A stretch of 39,849 bases of DNA from Rickettsiales bacterium (GCA_005792635.1 SXRF01000123.1:1-39849), one strand, 5' to 3'. Counted from the first letter of the stretch, positions 1-7,981 are shown. Notes: generated by a model not told the origin, from the sequence alone. Program-made: numbers and translations.

Positions 1-54
1 GCCAGCAGCAACAAAATCAACAACTCTTTTCCTTAAGTCAACACTGTAAGTCAT
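1..54 (-). CDS. IS630-family transposase, N-terminal fragment (runs off left edge)
   Basis: Only the first 18 codons are inside the window. They read MTYSVDLRKRVVDFVAAG, which matches the usual opening of IS630-type transposase first reading frames (M-x-Y-S-x-D-L-R-x-K-V-V). A strong ribosome binding site (GGGGGC, five bases before ATG) precedes it. The gene reads leftward out of the window, so the rest cannot be judged. The insertion-sequence end should lie somewhere in about 55-120, but I cannot define the terminal repeat without the other end. The family call rests on a short stretch and is moderately secure. Confidence 0.55.
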   Translation of the reverse strand, partial: MTYSVDLRKRVVDFVAAG

Positions 55-267
55 TTTTGCCCCCATAGGTTGTGAAAACAAAAATTGCTTACATTATAAT
101 GATTAAAAATGTGTAAATATTAAGCCAATTGACTATATATGGCAACAGTGCGAACAACTGTGATGTTAATAGCTTTCCGACACCAAGTAATACAACATAT
201 AATATTTCTGGTAGCGATGCTAACACACCATCGTGTTTTTTGAATATAGAGTTTGGAACGCAGTAGT
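55..267. other. non-coding left flank, AT-rich
   Basis: No convincing gene is seen here. The part next to the transposase start should contain one end of the IS630-like element. A TATAAT hexamer at 95-100 could be a -10 box, but its possible -35 (TTGTGA, 70-75) is 19 bases away. The 75-aa minus-strand ORF of the track (89-316) begins with TTG, has no family signature and partly overlaps the cobM-like fragment in antisense, so it is not annotated. Confidence 0.4.
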
Positions 268-319
268 TGGAAAAATCATGACCATTCATTTCATCGACGC
301 GGGCGCGGATTATCAATGA
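268..319 (+). pseudogene. truncated copy of the cobM 5' end
   Basis: From position 268 the sequence repeats the start of cobM (from 856). Over 43 bases there are about seven mismatches, and the shared part includes the ribosome-binding region and ATG. It encodes M-T-I-H-F-I-D-A-G-A-D-Y-Q-stop, against [15 protein letters not shown] in intact cobM. After base 303 the match shifts to cobM 1010-1023 (GCGCGGATTATCAA, identical). This looks like a copy that lost about 110 bases between two GCGCGG microhomologies. The fragment and cobM are in the same orientation and flank the toxin-antitoxin pair. Confidence 0.65.
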
Positions 320-579
320 TAAACTTCTTTTCTATGCCCGATTTTTATTACTAAAACCAGCAATTCACCATCAATAATCTCGCAAATAACCCGATAATCT
401 TCTACACGATAACGCCAAAATCCTGACATATCACCGCTCAATGGCTTTCCAAGCTGCCTTGGATTTTCCATGTTTTGCACTTTTTTGTATAAATACCGCA
501 AGATCCTCTCCCGCGTTTGCGAGGAAAGTTTGTCTAATTGTTTTTGGGATTTTGGAGAGAAACTAACCCGCCACGCCAT
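313..579 (-). CDS. relE: RelE/ParE-superfamily toxin
   Basis: 88 aa, the normal size for a RelE-family toxin, which typically cleaves mRNA on the ribosome. The C-terminal half carries the family pattern: PLSGDMSGFWRYRVEDYRVICEI, then VLVIKIGHRKEVY, with the conserved arginines and the terminal H-R-x-x-x-Y. The start codon lies inside the 3' end of the antitoxin gene (17-base overlap), so the two are translationally coupled in antitoxin-toxin order. The stop codon lies over the end of the truncated cobM copy. The gene sits between a transposase fragment and cobM and is not part of the cobalamin operon. RelE as opposed to ParE activity cannot be told from sequence alone. Confidence 0.85.
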   Translation of the reverse strand: MAWRVSFSPKSQKQLDKLSSQTRERILRYLYKKVQNMENPRQLGKPLSGDMSGFWRYRVEDYRVICEIIDGELLVLVIKIGHRKEVYH

Positions 580-781
580 ATTTTTTCATCGCATCTTCAA
601 GGCTTAAATTTTCTCCAACCTCATCACGCGCTCGCACAGCATCCATATAATCTTCTATATCTTCAAGGTGTTGAGCAAGCAGCTGTTTTATCAGCTCTTC
701 TTTCACAATATCGCTGTTTCCACAAACATTATTAAGCATCATTGCCATTGGGTCTGGCATATTAACAGTTATGGTCTGCAT
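563..781 (-). CDS. relB: RelB-like antitoxin
   Basis: 72 aa. The N-terminus MQTITVNMPDPMAMMLNN resembles the beta-strand and first helix of a ribbon-helix-helix DNA-binding domain. The acidic C-terminal half (LEDIEDYMDAVRARDEVGENLSLEDAMKKYG) is the kind that wraps the toxin, and E-x-x-S-L-E-[DE]-x-x-x-[KR]-Y/L-G is usual in antitoxins paired with RelE toxins. A ribosome binding site (AAGG) lies about nine bases before ATG. It is the first gene of the pair and probably represses its own promoter, which overlaps the inverted repeat at 819-842. The assignment rests mainly on size, architecture and the adjacent toxin. Confidence 0.75.
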   Translation of the reverse strand: MQTITVNMPDPMAMMLNNVCGNSDIVKEELIKQLLAQHLEDIEDYMDAVRARDEVGENLSLEDAMKKYGVAG

Positions 782-818
782 ATAGGCGAACCTTATTTAG
801 TTTTTGACTTATAGTTAA

Positions 819-847
819 TTATTAGCATTTATAAGCTAATAAAACAA
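819..847 (-). promoter_or_regulatory. putative relBE promoter with operator palindrome
   Basis: Reading leftward, TTGTTT (847-842) and TAATAA (824-819) are separated by 17 bases and could be -35 and -10 boxes for the toxin-antitoxin pair. A perfect 8-bp inverted repeat, TTATTAGC/GCTAATAA (819-826 and 835-842), lies across this spacing. It is where an autorepressing antitoxin would be expected to bind. The same interval must hold any promoter for divergent cobM; a TTGACT hexamer (804-809) is present, but its -10 is poor. Confidence 0.4.
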
Positions 848-865
848 GTTTATTATGGAAAAATT

Positions 866-1624
866 ATGACAATTCATTTCATTGGCGCAGGCGCGGGAGC
901 TGCGGATTTAATCACTGTTCGCGGGCAGAGGCTTATTTCTGCCTCGCCAGTTTGTATGTATGCTGGATCACTAATCCCAATGGAAATGCTGAGCTGGTGT
1001 CCGAAAGATGCGCGGATTATCAACACCGCACCGCTGGACTTAGACGCTATTGAGGCGGAGTTTGTAAAAGCGCACGCGGAGGGAAAAGATGTAGTGCGAC
1101 TGCATTCTGGCGATCTTTCTATTTATTCGGCGATGGGCGAGCAACTTCGCAGATTGGATAGGCTAGGAATACCATACACAACAACCGCTGGCGTTCCCGC
1201 TTTTGCAGCAGCGGCGGCGGCAATGGCGCAAGAGCTAACCCTGCCCGAAGTGGCGCAATCATTGGTAATAACGCGTACCAGCGGGCGGGCTTCGGCAATG
1301 CCAAAAAGCGAGAATCTAGCGGCATTTGCCCACACGGGGGCGACGCTTGCCATCCATCTTTCCATTCACGCTTTAGGCAGTGTGGTGGCAGAATTATCGC
1401 CAATTCTAGGCGTGAATTGCCCAGTTGCGGTAGTATATCGCGCCAGTTGGGCGGATGAAAAAATCATCCGCGCAACACTCGGCACAATTGAAAGCTTAGT
1501 AGATAAAGAAATAGAGCGCAGCGCGCTGATTTTCGTTGGCAAAGTGCTTGCCGAAAAAGATTTTCGTGAATCAGCACTATATAATGCAGATTACCATCGG
1601 CGGTTTCGCAGCAAGACTGATTAA
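866..1624 (+). CDS. cobM: precorrin-4 C11-methyltransferase
   Basis: 252 aa, the usual length. CobM uses S-adenosylmethionine to methylate C-11 of precorrin-4 in the aerobic cobalamin pathway. The tetrapyrrole methylase signature is clear: the N-terminal [16 protein letters not shown] loop, YAGSLIP, and [18 protein letters not shown] in the middle, followed by the [13 protein letters not shown] segment. The gene faces the long cob operon and meets cobJ tail to tail, with the stop codons overlapping by four bases (TTAA). It therefore needs its own promoter, in the 84 bases shared with the toxin-antitoxin pair. The start follows a weak GGAA element; a damaged copy of this same start occurs at 268-319. 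Confidence 0.93.
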   Translation: MTIHFIGAGAGAADLITVRGQRLISASPVCMYAGSLIPMEMLSWCPKDARIINTAPLDLDAIEAEFVKAHAEGKDVVRLHSGDLSIYSAMGEQLRRLDRLGIPYTTTAGVPAFAAAAAAMAQELTLPEVAQSLVITRTSGRASAMPKSENLAAFAHTGATLAIHLSIHALGSVVAELSPILGVNCPVAVVYRASWADEKIIRATLGTIESLVDKEIERSALIFVGKVLAEKDFRESALYNADYHRRFRSKTD

Positions 1625-2379
1625 ATAGATTTATAAAATCTAGGTGTATAGACTATAGGTTCTTTGCCTGCACGCCGTATAATTCGTGTGTGGCTTGATC
1701 CAATGATGAGCAGGCTTAACATAGTCACTTGCTCGGGTTTGATTTCCGATAGGGTGGTGATTACCACCTCCTCGCCTTCGCGCCCAATTTTGGTGGCAAT
1801 TATGGCGATGGTTTCGCCGCTGCGTGCCGCCCGCAGAATTTTCAGAGCGTTTTCTAAATCCTGTCCGCGATGTTTAGAAGTTGGGTTATAAATCACCAGC
1901 ACAAAATCACCGTCGCTCGCGGCGCGCAGCCGCGCTTCAATAATCGCCCAAGGTTTTAGGTAAGTTGACAGCGAAATAACGCAGAAATCATGCCCCAGCG
2001 GCGCACCCACCCTTGCCGCCGCCGCCAGCATCGCGCTCACCGCTGGCACAACCTTAATATCAATATTTTTCCATTCTGGTGTGCCATTCTCAACCGCCTC
2101 AAAAACCGCGGCTGCCATGCCAAAAACGCCAGCATCGCCGCCAGAAACCACCGCTACCTTTGCGCCAGCCGCTGCCAAAGTCAGGGCAAATTCTGCCCGC
2201 TCCACCTCCACGCCATTGTCACTCGCATGTCGCTTGCCAAGCGCAGTTTCGGGAACTGCGGCAACATATGGCATATAACCAACAATATCGCTCGCCGCGT
2301 GTAAAACCTCGCTCGCCTCAGGCGTAAGCCATTTCTCCGCCCCTGCCCCTAAACCCACAATCCGCAGCCAACCGCTCAT
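1621..2379 (-). CDS. cobJ: precorrin-3B C17-methyltransferase
   Basis: 252 aa. CobJ performs the ring contraction and C-17 methylation that give precorrin-4. It carries the methylase fold motifs: [16 protein letters not shown] at the N-terminus, [28 protein letters not shown], the [13 protein letters not shown] block and [13 protein letters not shown] near residue 165. The start overlaps the cobI stop as ATGA, indicating translational coupling. It is the last gene of the operon, ending in a four-base overlap with convergent cobM and with no terminator between them. Confidence 0.93.
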   Translation of the reverse strand: MSGWLRIVGLGAGAEKWLTPEASEVLHAASDIVGYMPYVAAVPETALGKRHASDNGVEVERAEFALTLAAAGAKVAVVSGGDAGVFGMAAAVFEAVENGTPEWKNIDIKVVPAVSAMLAAAARVGAPLGHDFCVISLSTYLKPWAIIEARLRAASDGDFVLVIYNPTSKHRGQDLENALKILRAARSGETIAIIATKIGREGEEVVITTLSEIKPEQVTMLSLLIIGSSHTRIIRRAGKEPIVYTPRFYKSI

Positions 2380-3116
2380 ATCCTCCGCCCCTGCCCTGCA
2401 ATGATAATCATCGAAAAATAGGGTGCTTTTCCGTCAGTCTTTTCCGCTAGCGGAATGATTTTTTCATTTTCCATCGTGCCATATTCTATATATATCGCTC
2501 GTTCTAAAAGCCCCGCCACCTCTATTGCCAGCCGCGCTTTGGCAAAACCCTTGCCCAGCTTCATAATCACCGCCGCATCTGTGTTTTTTAAGCGACGCAC
2601 CAGCTCATCTTCTGGTAAAGTTGCGGGCAGAACGGTTAGAATATCATCACCCCAAGTTATCGGCGTGTGCGCCGCCGTCCAGCAACCAGACATCGCCGTC
2701 ACCCCTGCCACCACTTCGCAAGGAAACCACGGCGCAAGGCGGCGATAAAGATGCATAAACGAGCCATAAAAAAACGGGTCACCCACGCACAGAACCGCGA
2801 CATCCTCGCCGCTTGCAAGCTTCCCTGCGATTTCTTCGCTCGCGGCAGCATAAAACTCCCCAATCATCAGCGGGTAGCGCGGGTCGGAAACAGGGAACTC
2901 AGTGGTCACAGGATATACCAACGGCATTTCGTTATGCGCTGGCGTTAAATGCGCCGCCATGATAGCTCGGGCATGCCCCGTCTTCCCGCCCTTGGAAAAA
3001 TAGGCTATATTGCGCGTCGACTGCAAAATACGCAGGGCTTTAAGCGTCATAAGTTCAGGATCACCCGAGCCAAGCCCAACGCCATATAGTTTTCCGTAAG
3101 GAACAATATTTTTCAT
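2376..3116 (-). CDS. cobI: precorrin-2 C20-methyltransferase
   Basis: 246 aa. CobI methylates C-20 of precorrin-2 to give precorrin-3A. Seen motifs are GKLYGVGLGSGDPELMTLKALRIL (SAM-binding loop), the VLCVGDPFFYGSFMHLYRRL block and VVAGVTAMSGCWTAA, all typical of the C20 enzyme. It overlaps cobH upstream and cobJ downstream by four bases each (ATGA). No unusual insertion is seen. Confidence 0.93.
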   Translation of the reverse strand: MKNIVPYGKLYGVGLGSGDPELMTLKALRILQSTRNIAYFSKGGKTGHARAIMAAHLTPAHNEMPLVYPVTTEFPVSDPRYPLMIGEFYAAASEEIAGKLASGEDVAVLCVGDPFFYGSFMHLYRRLAPWFPCEVVAGVTAMSGCWTAAHTPITWGDDILTVLPATLPEDELVRRLKNTDAAVIMKLGKGFAKARLAIEVAGLLERAIYIEYGTMENEKIIPLAEKTDGKAPYFSMIIIAGQGRRI

Positions 3117-3748
3117 ATCTCTTTTTCCTGCGCGATAGCATTTATGGCGGCGACAGTCATCGCGCTGCCGCCTTTGCGTCCGCGAACGATGGCATAAGGA
3201 ATTTTTCCGTATTCCATCAAAGCTTCTTTGGATTCCGCCGCTCCGACAAAACCAACTGGCATCCCAATCACCGCCGCGGGCATCGGCGCACCCGACTCAA
3301 GCATTTCCAGCAGGTAAAATAGCGAAGTCGGAGCATTACCAATGGCAACCACCGCCCCCGCCATTTTCTCGCGCCATAGTTCCATCGCCGCCGCGCTGCG
3401 CGTATTGCCAATTTGTTTGGCAAGCTCGGGAACGCGAGGGTCGGAAAGTGTGCAAATAATTTCGTTATTCGCAGGCAACCTTGCTTTAGTAATTCCACTT
3501 GCCACCATCTTGGCATCACAGAGTATGGGCGCACCAGCATTAAGCGCGGAGCGGGCTATGTTCACCATATCGGGCGAGAAGAAAATATCGCCTGCCGCCT
3601 CCACCATGCCGCAAGCATGGATGACGCGCACGGCGACTTTTTCTTCCTCTGGGCTAAACCTCGCCAAATCCGCCTCCGCACGGATGATAGCAAAGGATTT
3701 TTCGTAAATCGCCGCGCCGTCGTGAATATATTTATAATTGGTTTTCAT
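3113..3748 (-). CDS. cobH: precorrin-8X methylmutase
   Basis: CobH moves the C-11 methyl group to C-12, converting precorrin-8X to hydrogenobyrinate. The protein starts KYIHDGAAIYEKSFAIIRAEADL and contains VRVIHACGMVEAAGDIFFSPD, where the histidine corresponds to the catalytic residue of the family. SGITKARLPANNEIICTL and the IGNAPTSLFYLLEML block follow. The ORF track begins at 3772, but family alignment favours the fourth Met (MKTNYKY, 3748), giving 211 aa. Either choice overlaps the end of cobG. The stop overlaps the cobI start as ATGA. Confidence 0.9.
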   Translation of the reverse strand: MKTNYKYIHDGAAIYEKSFAIIRAEADLARFSPEEEKVAVRVIHACGMVEAAGDIFFSPDMVNIARSALNAGAPILCDAKMVASGITKARLPANNEIICTLSDPRVPELAKQIGNTRSAAAMELWREKMAGAVVAIGNAPTSLFYLLEMLESGAPMPAAVIGMPVGFVGAAESKEALMEYGKIPYAIVRGRKGGSAMTVAAINAIAQEKEI

Positions 3749-4829
3749 GTTCAATATCATACCCATGTTCATTCGCAGTTATGGTTATATCCGCTTTTCC
3801 TTTATAAGCGCAACCCTTGGGGCAACCAGTAATATGGACAATTTTGTTAAGGTTCGGGTGGTTTTTTGCATATTCTTTCGCATAATTCCTTGTATCGCCG
3901 AATGCAGAGCTGCACGCGGGCGCACCAACGCAGGCATGGATTTTGAGACGCGAGTCATTCGCATCAGTTATAAAGCCGATTTTTTCCAGTTCCTGCACAG
4001 CGACGATTGCATCTTGCCGCAACACTTTGGGAAGCAAAAAAATCCGCTTGGGCGCGAGTATGATTTTTCCGCCACTGTATTGTTCGACAATATCTGCGAG
4101 TTTTTTAAGCTCTACCGCCTCAACTCTACCAAATTCCGCTGAACAACCAACCACTCCAGAATGCTGCGCAAGCGGGATATAGCCAAGCATTAGTGGCATG
4201 ATATTTTTCGAAAATGTTTTTTTATTGCATTGTGGCGACTGATAAAGAATTTCTATTATCTGCGAAACTCTACTTGGCAATGTCATCCCCGCCTTGAGCG
4301 GTGATCTAGTGACACAAATTGTATCTGTGTTTTTATCCATAGAACCCGCATCTAGTGCGGGATGACGGTCACTAGAGATATACAAATCACAAGGAATATC
4401 CGTTAATGGAAATACACCGCCACCATCAATGACTATAAGGAATTTTTCGGGCAGTTTTATTTTGCTCGCGACACTCCGCGCTATTATTTCCTCCGCCAAC
4501 TCCAAAACTGAAGCATCGCAAGCCCCGTCAATCCCCGCCAGCGGATTAACTATAATTGCAAGTGGCACATCATGCACAAAGCCAAGACCTGCCAGTTCCT
4601 CGCGTAAATGTGGATAGTTTTCTTTAATTACTCCGCGGATTTGCAGATTACCACGCGCCGATAAATCCAAATGCCCATTGCCATATTTTTCTGCTAATTC
4701 GGCAATTTTTCGCAGCACACTCGCTTGCAACCGCCCAAATTTAATTGGTACGCGCACGAGCAACCCATCGCCCGTTTCCATCGGTTTTTCTAGGCTCGGA
4801 CACCAACCTTTTACGAGAACATCGCTCAT
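3732..4829 (-). CDS. cobG: precorrin-3B synthase (monooxygenase)
   Basis: CobG is a sulfite/nitrite-reductase-like enzyme with a 4Fe-4S cluster that hydroxylates precorrin-3A; it marks the oxygen-dependent pathway. The N-terminal ferredoxin-like half has KGWCPSLEKPMETGDGLLVRVP and DLSARGNLQIRG. The C-terminal half has the cluster cysteines CVGAPAC and CPKGC. I chose the Met at 4829 over 4874: it has GAGGG just upstream and forms an ATGA overlap with the cobN stop. Between the halves, about 30 residues (HPALDAGS...RSPLKAGMT) are encoded by a palindromic repeat inserted in-frame (4282-4376). The protein is 365 aa from this start. Confidence 0.9.
   Translation of the reverse strand: MSDVLVKGWCPSLEKPMETGDGLLVRVPIKFGRLQASVLRKIAELAEKYGNGHLDLSARGNLQIRGVIKENYPHLREELAGLGFVHDVPLAIIVNPLAGIDGACDASVLELAEEIIARSVASKIKLPEKFLIVIDGGGVFPLTDIPCDLYISSDRHPALDAGSMDKNTDTICVTRSPLKAGMTLPSRVSQIIEILYQSPQCNKKTFSKNIMPLMLGYIPLAQHSGVVGCSAEFGRVEAVELKKLADIVEQYSGGKIILAPKRIFLLPKVLRQDAIVAVQELEKIGFITDANDSRLKIHACVGAPACSSAFGDTRNYAKEYAKNHPNLNKIVHITGCPKGCAYKGKADITITANEHGYDIEHENQL
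4282..4376. repeat. palindromic element inserted in-frame in cobG
   Basis: The element opens with GTCATCCCCGCC and closes with GTGCGGGATGAC. Each arm folds on itself (CCGC..GCGG; CCCGCA..TGCGGG). A second inverted repeat, TCTAGTGAC/GTCACTAGA, lies at 4305-4313 and 4368-4376. It belongs with the copy at 31774-31871. It adds about 30 residues to CobG without a stop or frame change, between the two sulfite-reductase-like halves. In this it behaves like Rickettsia palindromic elements; I cannot say whether it is related to them. Confidence 0.8.
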
Positions 4830-7800
4830 GCCACCCTCAATAATTCCGCCGTTGAGTTCCTGCGTGGTATCCACAGCCCACGCTCCACCGCTTCGCGCAG
4901 CCTTGCTTGCATAGCGCGTAGTGCTTCTGGGTTTTCGCGCTCTAAAAATTCATGCACTTTTTCGTTATGCAAATAAGCATCCGCCACTGCTTCAAACTGT
5001 GCGGATGTCACTGTGTCGCTAGTTGCAGCGAAAGCGAAAAGATTATCCACGACATTTGCCATTTCCGCCGCTCCTGCATAGCCGTGGCGCATCTGCCCTG
5101 CTATCCAATCTGGGTTTAAGGCGCGGGCGTGGAGGGTGAGCGAAATTTCCTCGGCGAGTGTGCGGGCTTTTATGTTGTTGGTGCGCGAGCTGTCAATATG
5201 ATATAAGCTCGGATTCGCGCCTAGCATCTGCGCCGCTGCGGCAAAACCGCCCTCACTATCGGCAAAATCCGCGCCGCTTAATGCGTCCACCTCGCGGATG
5301 TCCTGCGTGTGGATTAGCGCGTCAGAATTCGCTACCAGCCGCTTAAATTCCTCTGGTTGTGCAACACCATCCACCCCGCGACCATAGGCGAATTTGGAGG
5401 CTTCAATATATGCCGCGCCTAAATCTGCGCGTGTTTTCCAGTTGCCGCTATCAATTAAATCCGTCGTTCCTGCGCCATACGCGCCCCAGCTACTCCCAAA
5501 TATTTGGCTTTTGGCAAGCTTGCCCGTGAGCTTTGCAATCGCTAACGCCGCATCGTCAAACAGCAAAATCAAATTCGGAAACATATCGCGGAACAAGCCA
5601 GAAATCCGCAAACTCACCTCCATGCGTGGAAATTCTAGTTCCGCATCAGAAATAATCTCAAAACCCGAAACACGCGCGGAATTTTCGTCCCAAATTATAT
5701 TCACGCCCATGAGATATAGTGCCTGCGCGATTTCGTCACCGCCATTTCGCAGCGTCTGCGAACCCCAAACATCCATCACAATATTCTTCGGATAATCGCC
5801 ATTGTCCTGCATATATCTTCGCACAAATTCCTGCGCTGCTCGCTTGCCGATTATCGCCGCCGTTGGCGTTGGTATCATGCGCGGATCAACCCCCACCAAA
5901 TTGCGTCCTGTCGGAAAAATATCCAGATTTCCACGCGCTGGCGAGCCACCAACTGTCGGCGGAATGAATTTTCCCGATAGTGCGGCGAGGAGGTTTTGTA
6001 ATTCGTAATTCGTAGTTTGTAGTCCGTAGTCCGTATTGCCGAATATATGCAAGCCATCGCCAATTCGCTGTTCTTTTATATCGCACAGATGCGCTTCCAG
6101 AGCGGTCATCAGTGCCGCTTCGTCGCCGTCTTTTTCCGCCCCTGCCAGCCCTGCTTTTTTAGCGCGAAAAATTATTTCCGAGCGTAAGTGTTTCATCCGC
6201 CGAGCGTCCAAACCGTCCGCGCTGCTATATTCATCCACCAGCGTTTCCAGCGCGGCAAGCTCGGGCGAAAGTTTTGCGTCCTGCATTGGTGGCGGTGCAT
6301 GGCTGATAGTGACTGCACTTATGCGCCTTTTTGCCTGCGCCGCCTCGCCAGCATCAGTCACGATATACGGATAAATCACAGGCGTTGCGCCAAGTGCGAT
6401 TTCTGGGAAACAATGCTCGGAAAGTGCCACCGTTTTGGCAGGTAGCCACTCCAGATTTCCGTGTGTGCCGAGGTGGATATAAGCGTCCATTTGAAACTCG
6501 TGCGCGAGCCACCAATAAAACGCCAGATATTCATGGCGCGGCGGCATTTCCGCGTCGTGATAACCAGTTTTTTTGTCACTTTCCGAGCCGCGATCAGGCT
6601 GGAACGCCAGCGCAATATTTCCCAATTGCTGCACTGAAATAGAAAAATCTTTCTCTGGCACTTCCCCCCATGCGGCAATCATCAATTGCTGGTTATCTGG
6701 CGAGAGTTTTGCGAATTTTTCTGCGTATTTTTCCGCACTATATTTTTCTTTTTTTTCACTGACAACTGACAACTGACAACTGACAACTGCGTAGCCATCC
6801 TCCGCCAGCTCATCTAATATCACCTCTGCACTCGCCATCGCATCCAGCCCCACAGCGTAGCCCTTGCGCCCCGCCCGCTGCGGATAGTCGGAAAGCACCA
6901 GCGCGATTTTTTTCTCGGCGTTTTTTTTGCGGGCGAGTGCCGCCCAATTTGCCGCGAGTTCCGCCACAAATTCTATTCGGCTTGGCTCTGGTTGGTGAAT
7001 AATCCGCGCAAATTCTAGCTGTTTATTTTCCTCGGTTTTTTCCTTAAAAGAAATCGCCCGCGTGAACACTCGCCCGTCAGATTCAGGCAGCACAATGCTC
7101 ATCGCCATATCGGTGGTTGAAAGCCCGCGCCGCGCATTCTCCCAAGTTTCACGCTCCATATTCGCCAGAGACACTTGCAAAATTGCCGAGTTACAACAAG
7201 CGAGTGGGTGCGAACCGCCACCAGCAGAAAATGCTGTTGCATCTATGATAACATCGGGTGGAAATTGTTTGGTGTCAGCAAGTAATAAATTTAGTGCATC
7301 CGCATCTTTCAGGCTACTCACCATAAAGGCACGCGCTGCAACACCACGCTGCTCAAGCGACGCGAGTAACGCGTCAATCGGCGCAGTATCCGCCGCCAGA
7401 TAATGCGCTCGGTAAAAAATTATGGTGGCGTTCTTGTCACCCCGCACTTGTTGCGGAGGCTGGGCTTTATACAACTTCCCAGCGTCAACAGTCTCCGCCA
7501 CAGGAATTATATCATCATACAAAGCCCGCAAGACCCTCCGTGCATTTTCCGCGCCGCCTTGGGTAAGGCACCCCTCCACTGCATTCACCATTTCCTTTGG
7601 CGCAGTGGAAAGTTCGTGCAATCGCTCGTCGGCATGACAACCCGAAACCATGATGAGTTTTATGCCCTTCGCAACCGCTAGCTTGTGCAGTTCATCAACG
7701 CCATATTGCCACCAGTCATAACCACCAAGCAACCGCACTAATATAACTTTGGCGTGCGCCGCCACCTGCTCAATATAAAGGTCAATGGACAATGGATGTT

Positions 7801-7981
7801 TAAGCGGCGCGAGGCTGGTCAGGCGCAAATTTCTCGCATCATTATCCACCACCGCCGCCGCCATACAGGCTAGGTCGGAATCGGTGAATGACAAAAACAA
7901 AATATCGGCTGGCGACTGCGTCGGGTTCACCGCCACCGCCTCACCATCCAGCGCAACGCTATGTTTTATGGAAAGATGCAA
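4826..7981 (-). CDS. cobN: cobaltochelatase subunit CobN
   Basis: CobN is the large subunit of the ATP-dependent aerobic cobaltochelatase that inserts cobalt into hydrogenobyrinate a,c-diamide with two AAA-type partners not found here. The 1051-aa protein is somewhat short for the family but has the expected blocks: QTPADI-like start (QSPADILFLSFTDSDL), GGYDWWQYGVDEL, YWWLAHEFQMDAYIHLGTHGNLEWLPAK, the GRNLVGVDPRMIPTPTA region and FGSSWGAYGAGTTDLID. The start is a TTG codon inside the end of cobW; the next residues (MHLSIKH) match the family, so TTG is probably real. Three in-frame repeat intrusions are present: a half palindromic element (7433-7464), a heptamer array encoding VVSCQLSVVS (6759-6789), and another encoding TDYGLQTTNYELQ (5994-6035). 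Confidence 0.93.
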   Translation of the reverse strand: MHLSIKHSVALDGEAVAVNPTQSPADILFLSFTDSDLACMAAAVVDNDARNLRLTSLAPLKHPLSIDLYIEQVAAHAKVILVRLLGGYDWWQYGVDELHKLAVAKGIKLIMVSGCHADERLHELSTAPKEMVNAVEGCLTQGGAENARRVLRALYDDIIPVAETVDAGKLYKAQPPQQVRGDKNATIIFYRAHYLAADTAPIDALLASLEQRGVAARAFMVSSLKDADALNLLLADTKQFPPDVIIDATAFSAGGGSHPLACCNSAILQVSLANMERETWENARRGLSTTDMAMSIVLPESDGRVFTRAISFKEKTEENKQLEFARIIHQPEPSRIEFVAELAANWAALARKKNAEKKIALVLSDYPQRAGRKGYAVGLDAMASAEVILDELAEDGYAVVSCQLSVVSEKKEKYSAEKYAEKFAKLSPDNQQLMIAAWGEVPEKDFSISVQQLGNIALAFQPDRGSESDKKTGYHDAEMPPRHEYLAFYWWLAHEFQMDAYIHLGTHGNLEWLPAKTVALSEHCFPEIALGATPVIYPYIVTDAGEAAQAKRRISAVTISHAPPPMQDAKLSPELAALETLVDEYSSADGLDARRMKHLRSEIIFRAKKAGLAGAEKDGDEAALMTALEAHLCDIKEQRIGDGLHIFGNTDYGLQTTNYELQNLLAALSGKFIPPTVGGSPARGNLDIFPTGRNLVGVDPRMIPTPTAAIIGKRAAQEFVRRYMQDNGDYPKNIVMDVWGSQTLRNGGDEIAQALYLMGVNIIWDENSARVSGFEIISDAELEFPRMEVSLRISGLFRDMFPNLILLFDDAALAIAKLTGKLAKSQIFGSSWGAYGAGTTDLIDSGNWKTRADLGAAYIEASKFAYGRGVDGVAQPEEFKRLVANSDALIHTQDIREVDALSGADFADSEGGFAAAAQMLGANPSLYHIDSSRTNNIKARTLAEEISLTLHARALNPDWIAGQMRHGYAGAAEMANVVDNLFAFAATSDTVTSAQFEAVADAYLHNEKVHEFLERENPEALRAMQARLREAVERGLWIPRRNSTAELLRVA
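5994..6035. repeat. short tandem heptamer repeat (GTYYGTA type) inside cobN
   Basis: Six consecutive seven-base units: TTTTGTA, ATTCGTA twice, GTTTGTA, GTCCGTA twice. Read on the cobN strand they encode TDYGLQTTNYELQ in-frame. The same unit family recurs just upstream of flgE (15384-15418). Confidence 0.8.
6759..6789. repeat. short tandem heptamer repeat (CTGACAA)4 inside cobN
   Basis: Four perfect copies of CTGACAA plus a partial fifth. They are read in-frame in cobN as a Q-L-S-V-V-S-C heptapeptide pattern. The same units occur in dnaX at 39076-39102. Three heptamers make 21 bases, so such an array keeps the frame only for certain copy numbers. Confidence 0.85.
7433..7464. repeat. half palindromic element inside cobN
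   Basis: CTTGTCACCCCGCACTTGTTGCGGAGGCTGGG closely matches the left arm of the intergenic element at 31774 (CTTGTCACCCCGCATTTATTGCGGGGTCTGG). The matching right arm is not found nearby. It is translated in-frame in cobN as about A-Q-P-P-Q-Q-V-R-G-D-K-N, near residues 172-183. Confidence 0.65.

Noticed and set aside
89-316. 75-aa minus-strand ORF at the left end
   Set aside because: TTG start, hydrophobic AT-rich composition without a motif, and it runs antisense through the truncated cobM copy.
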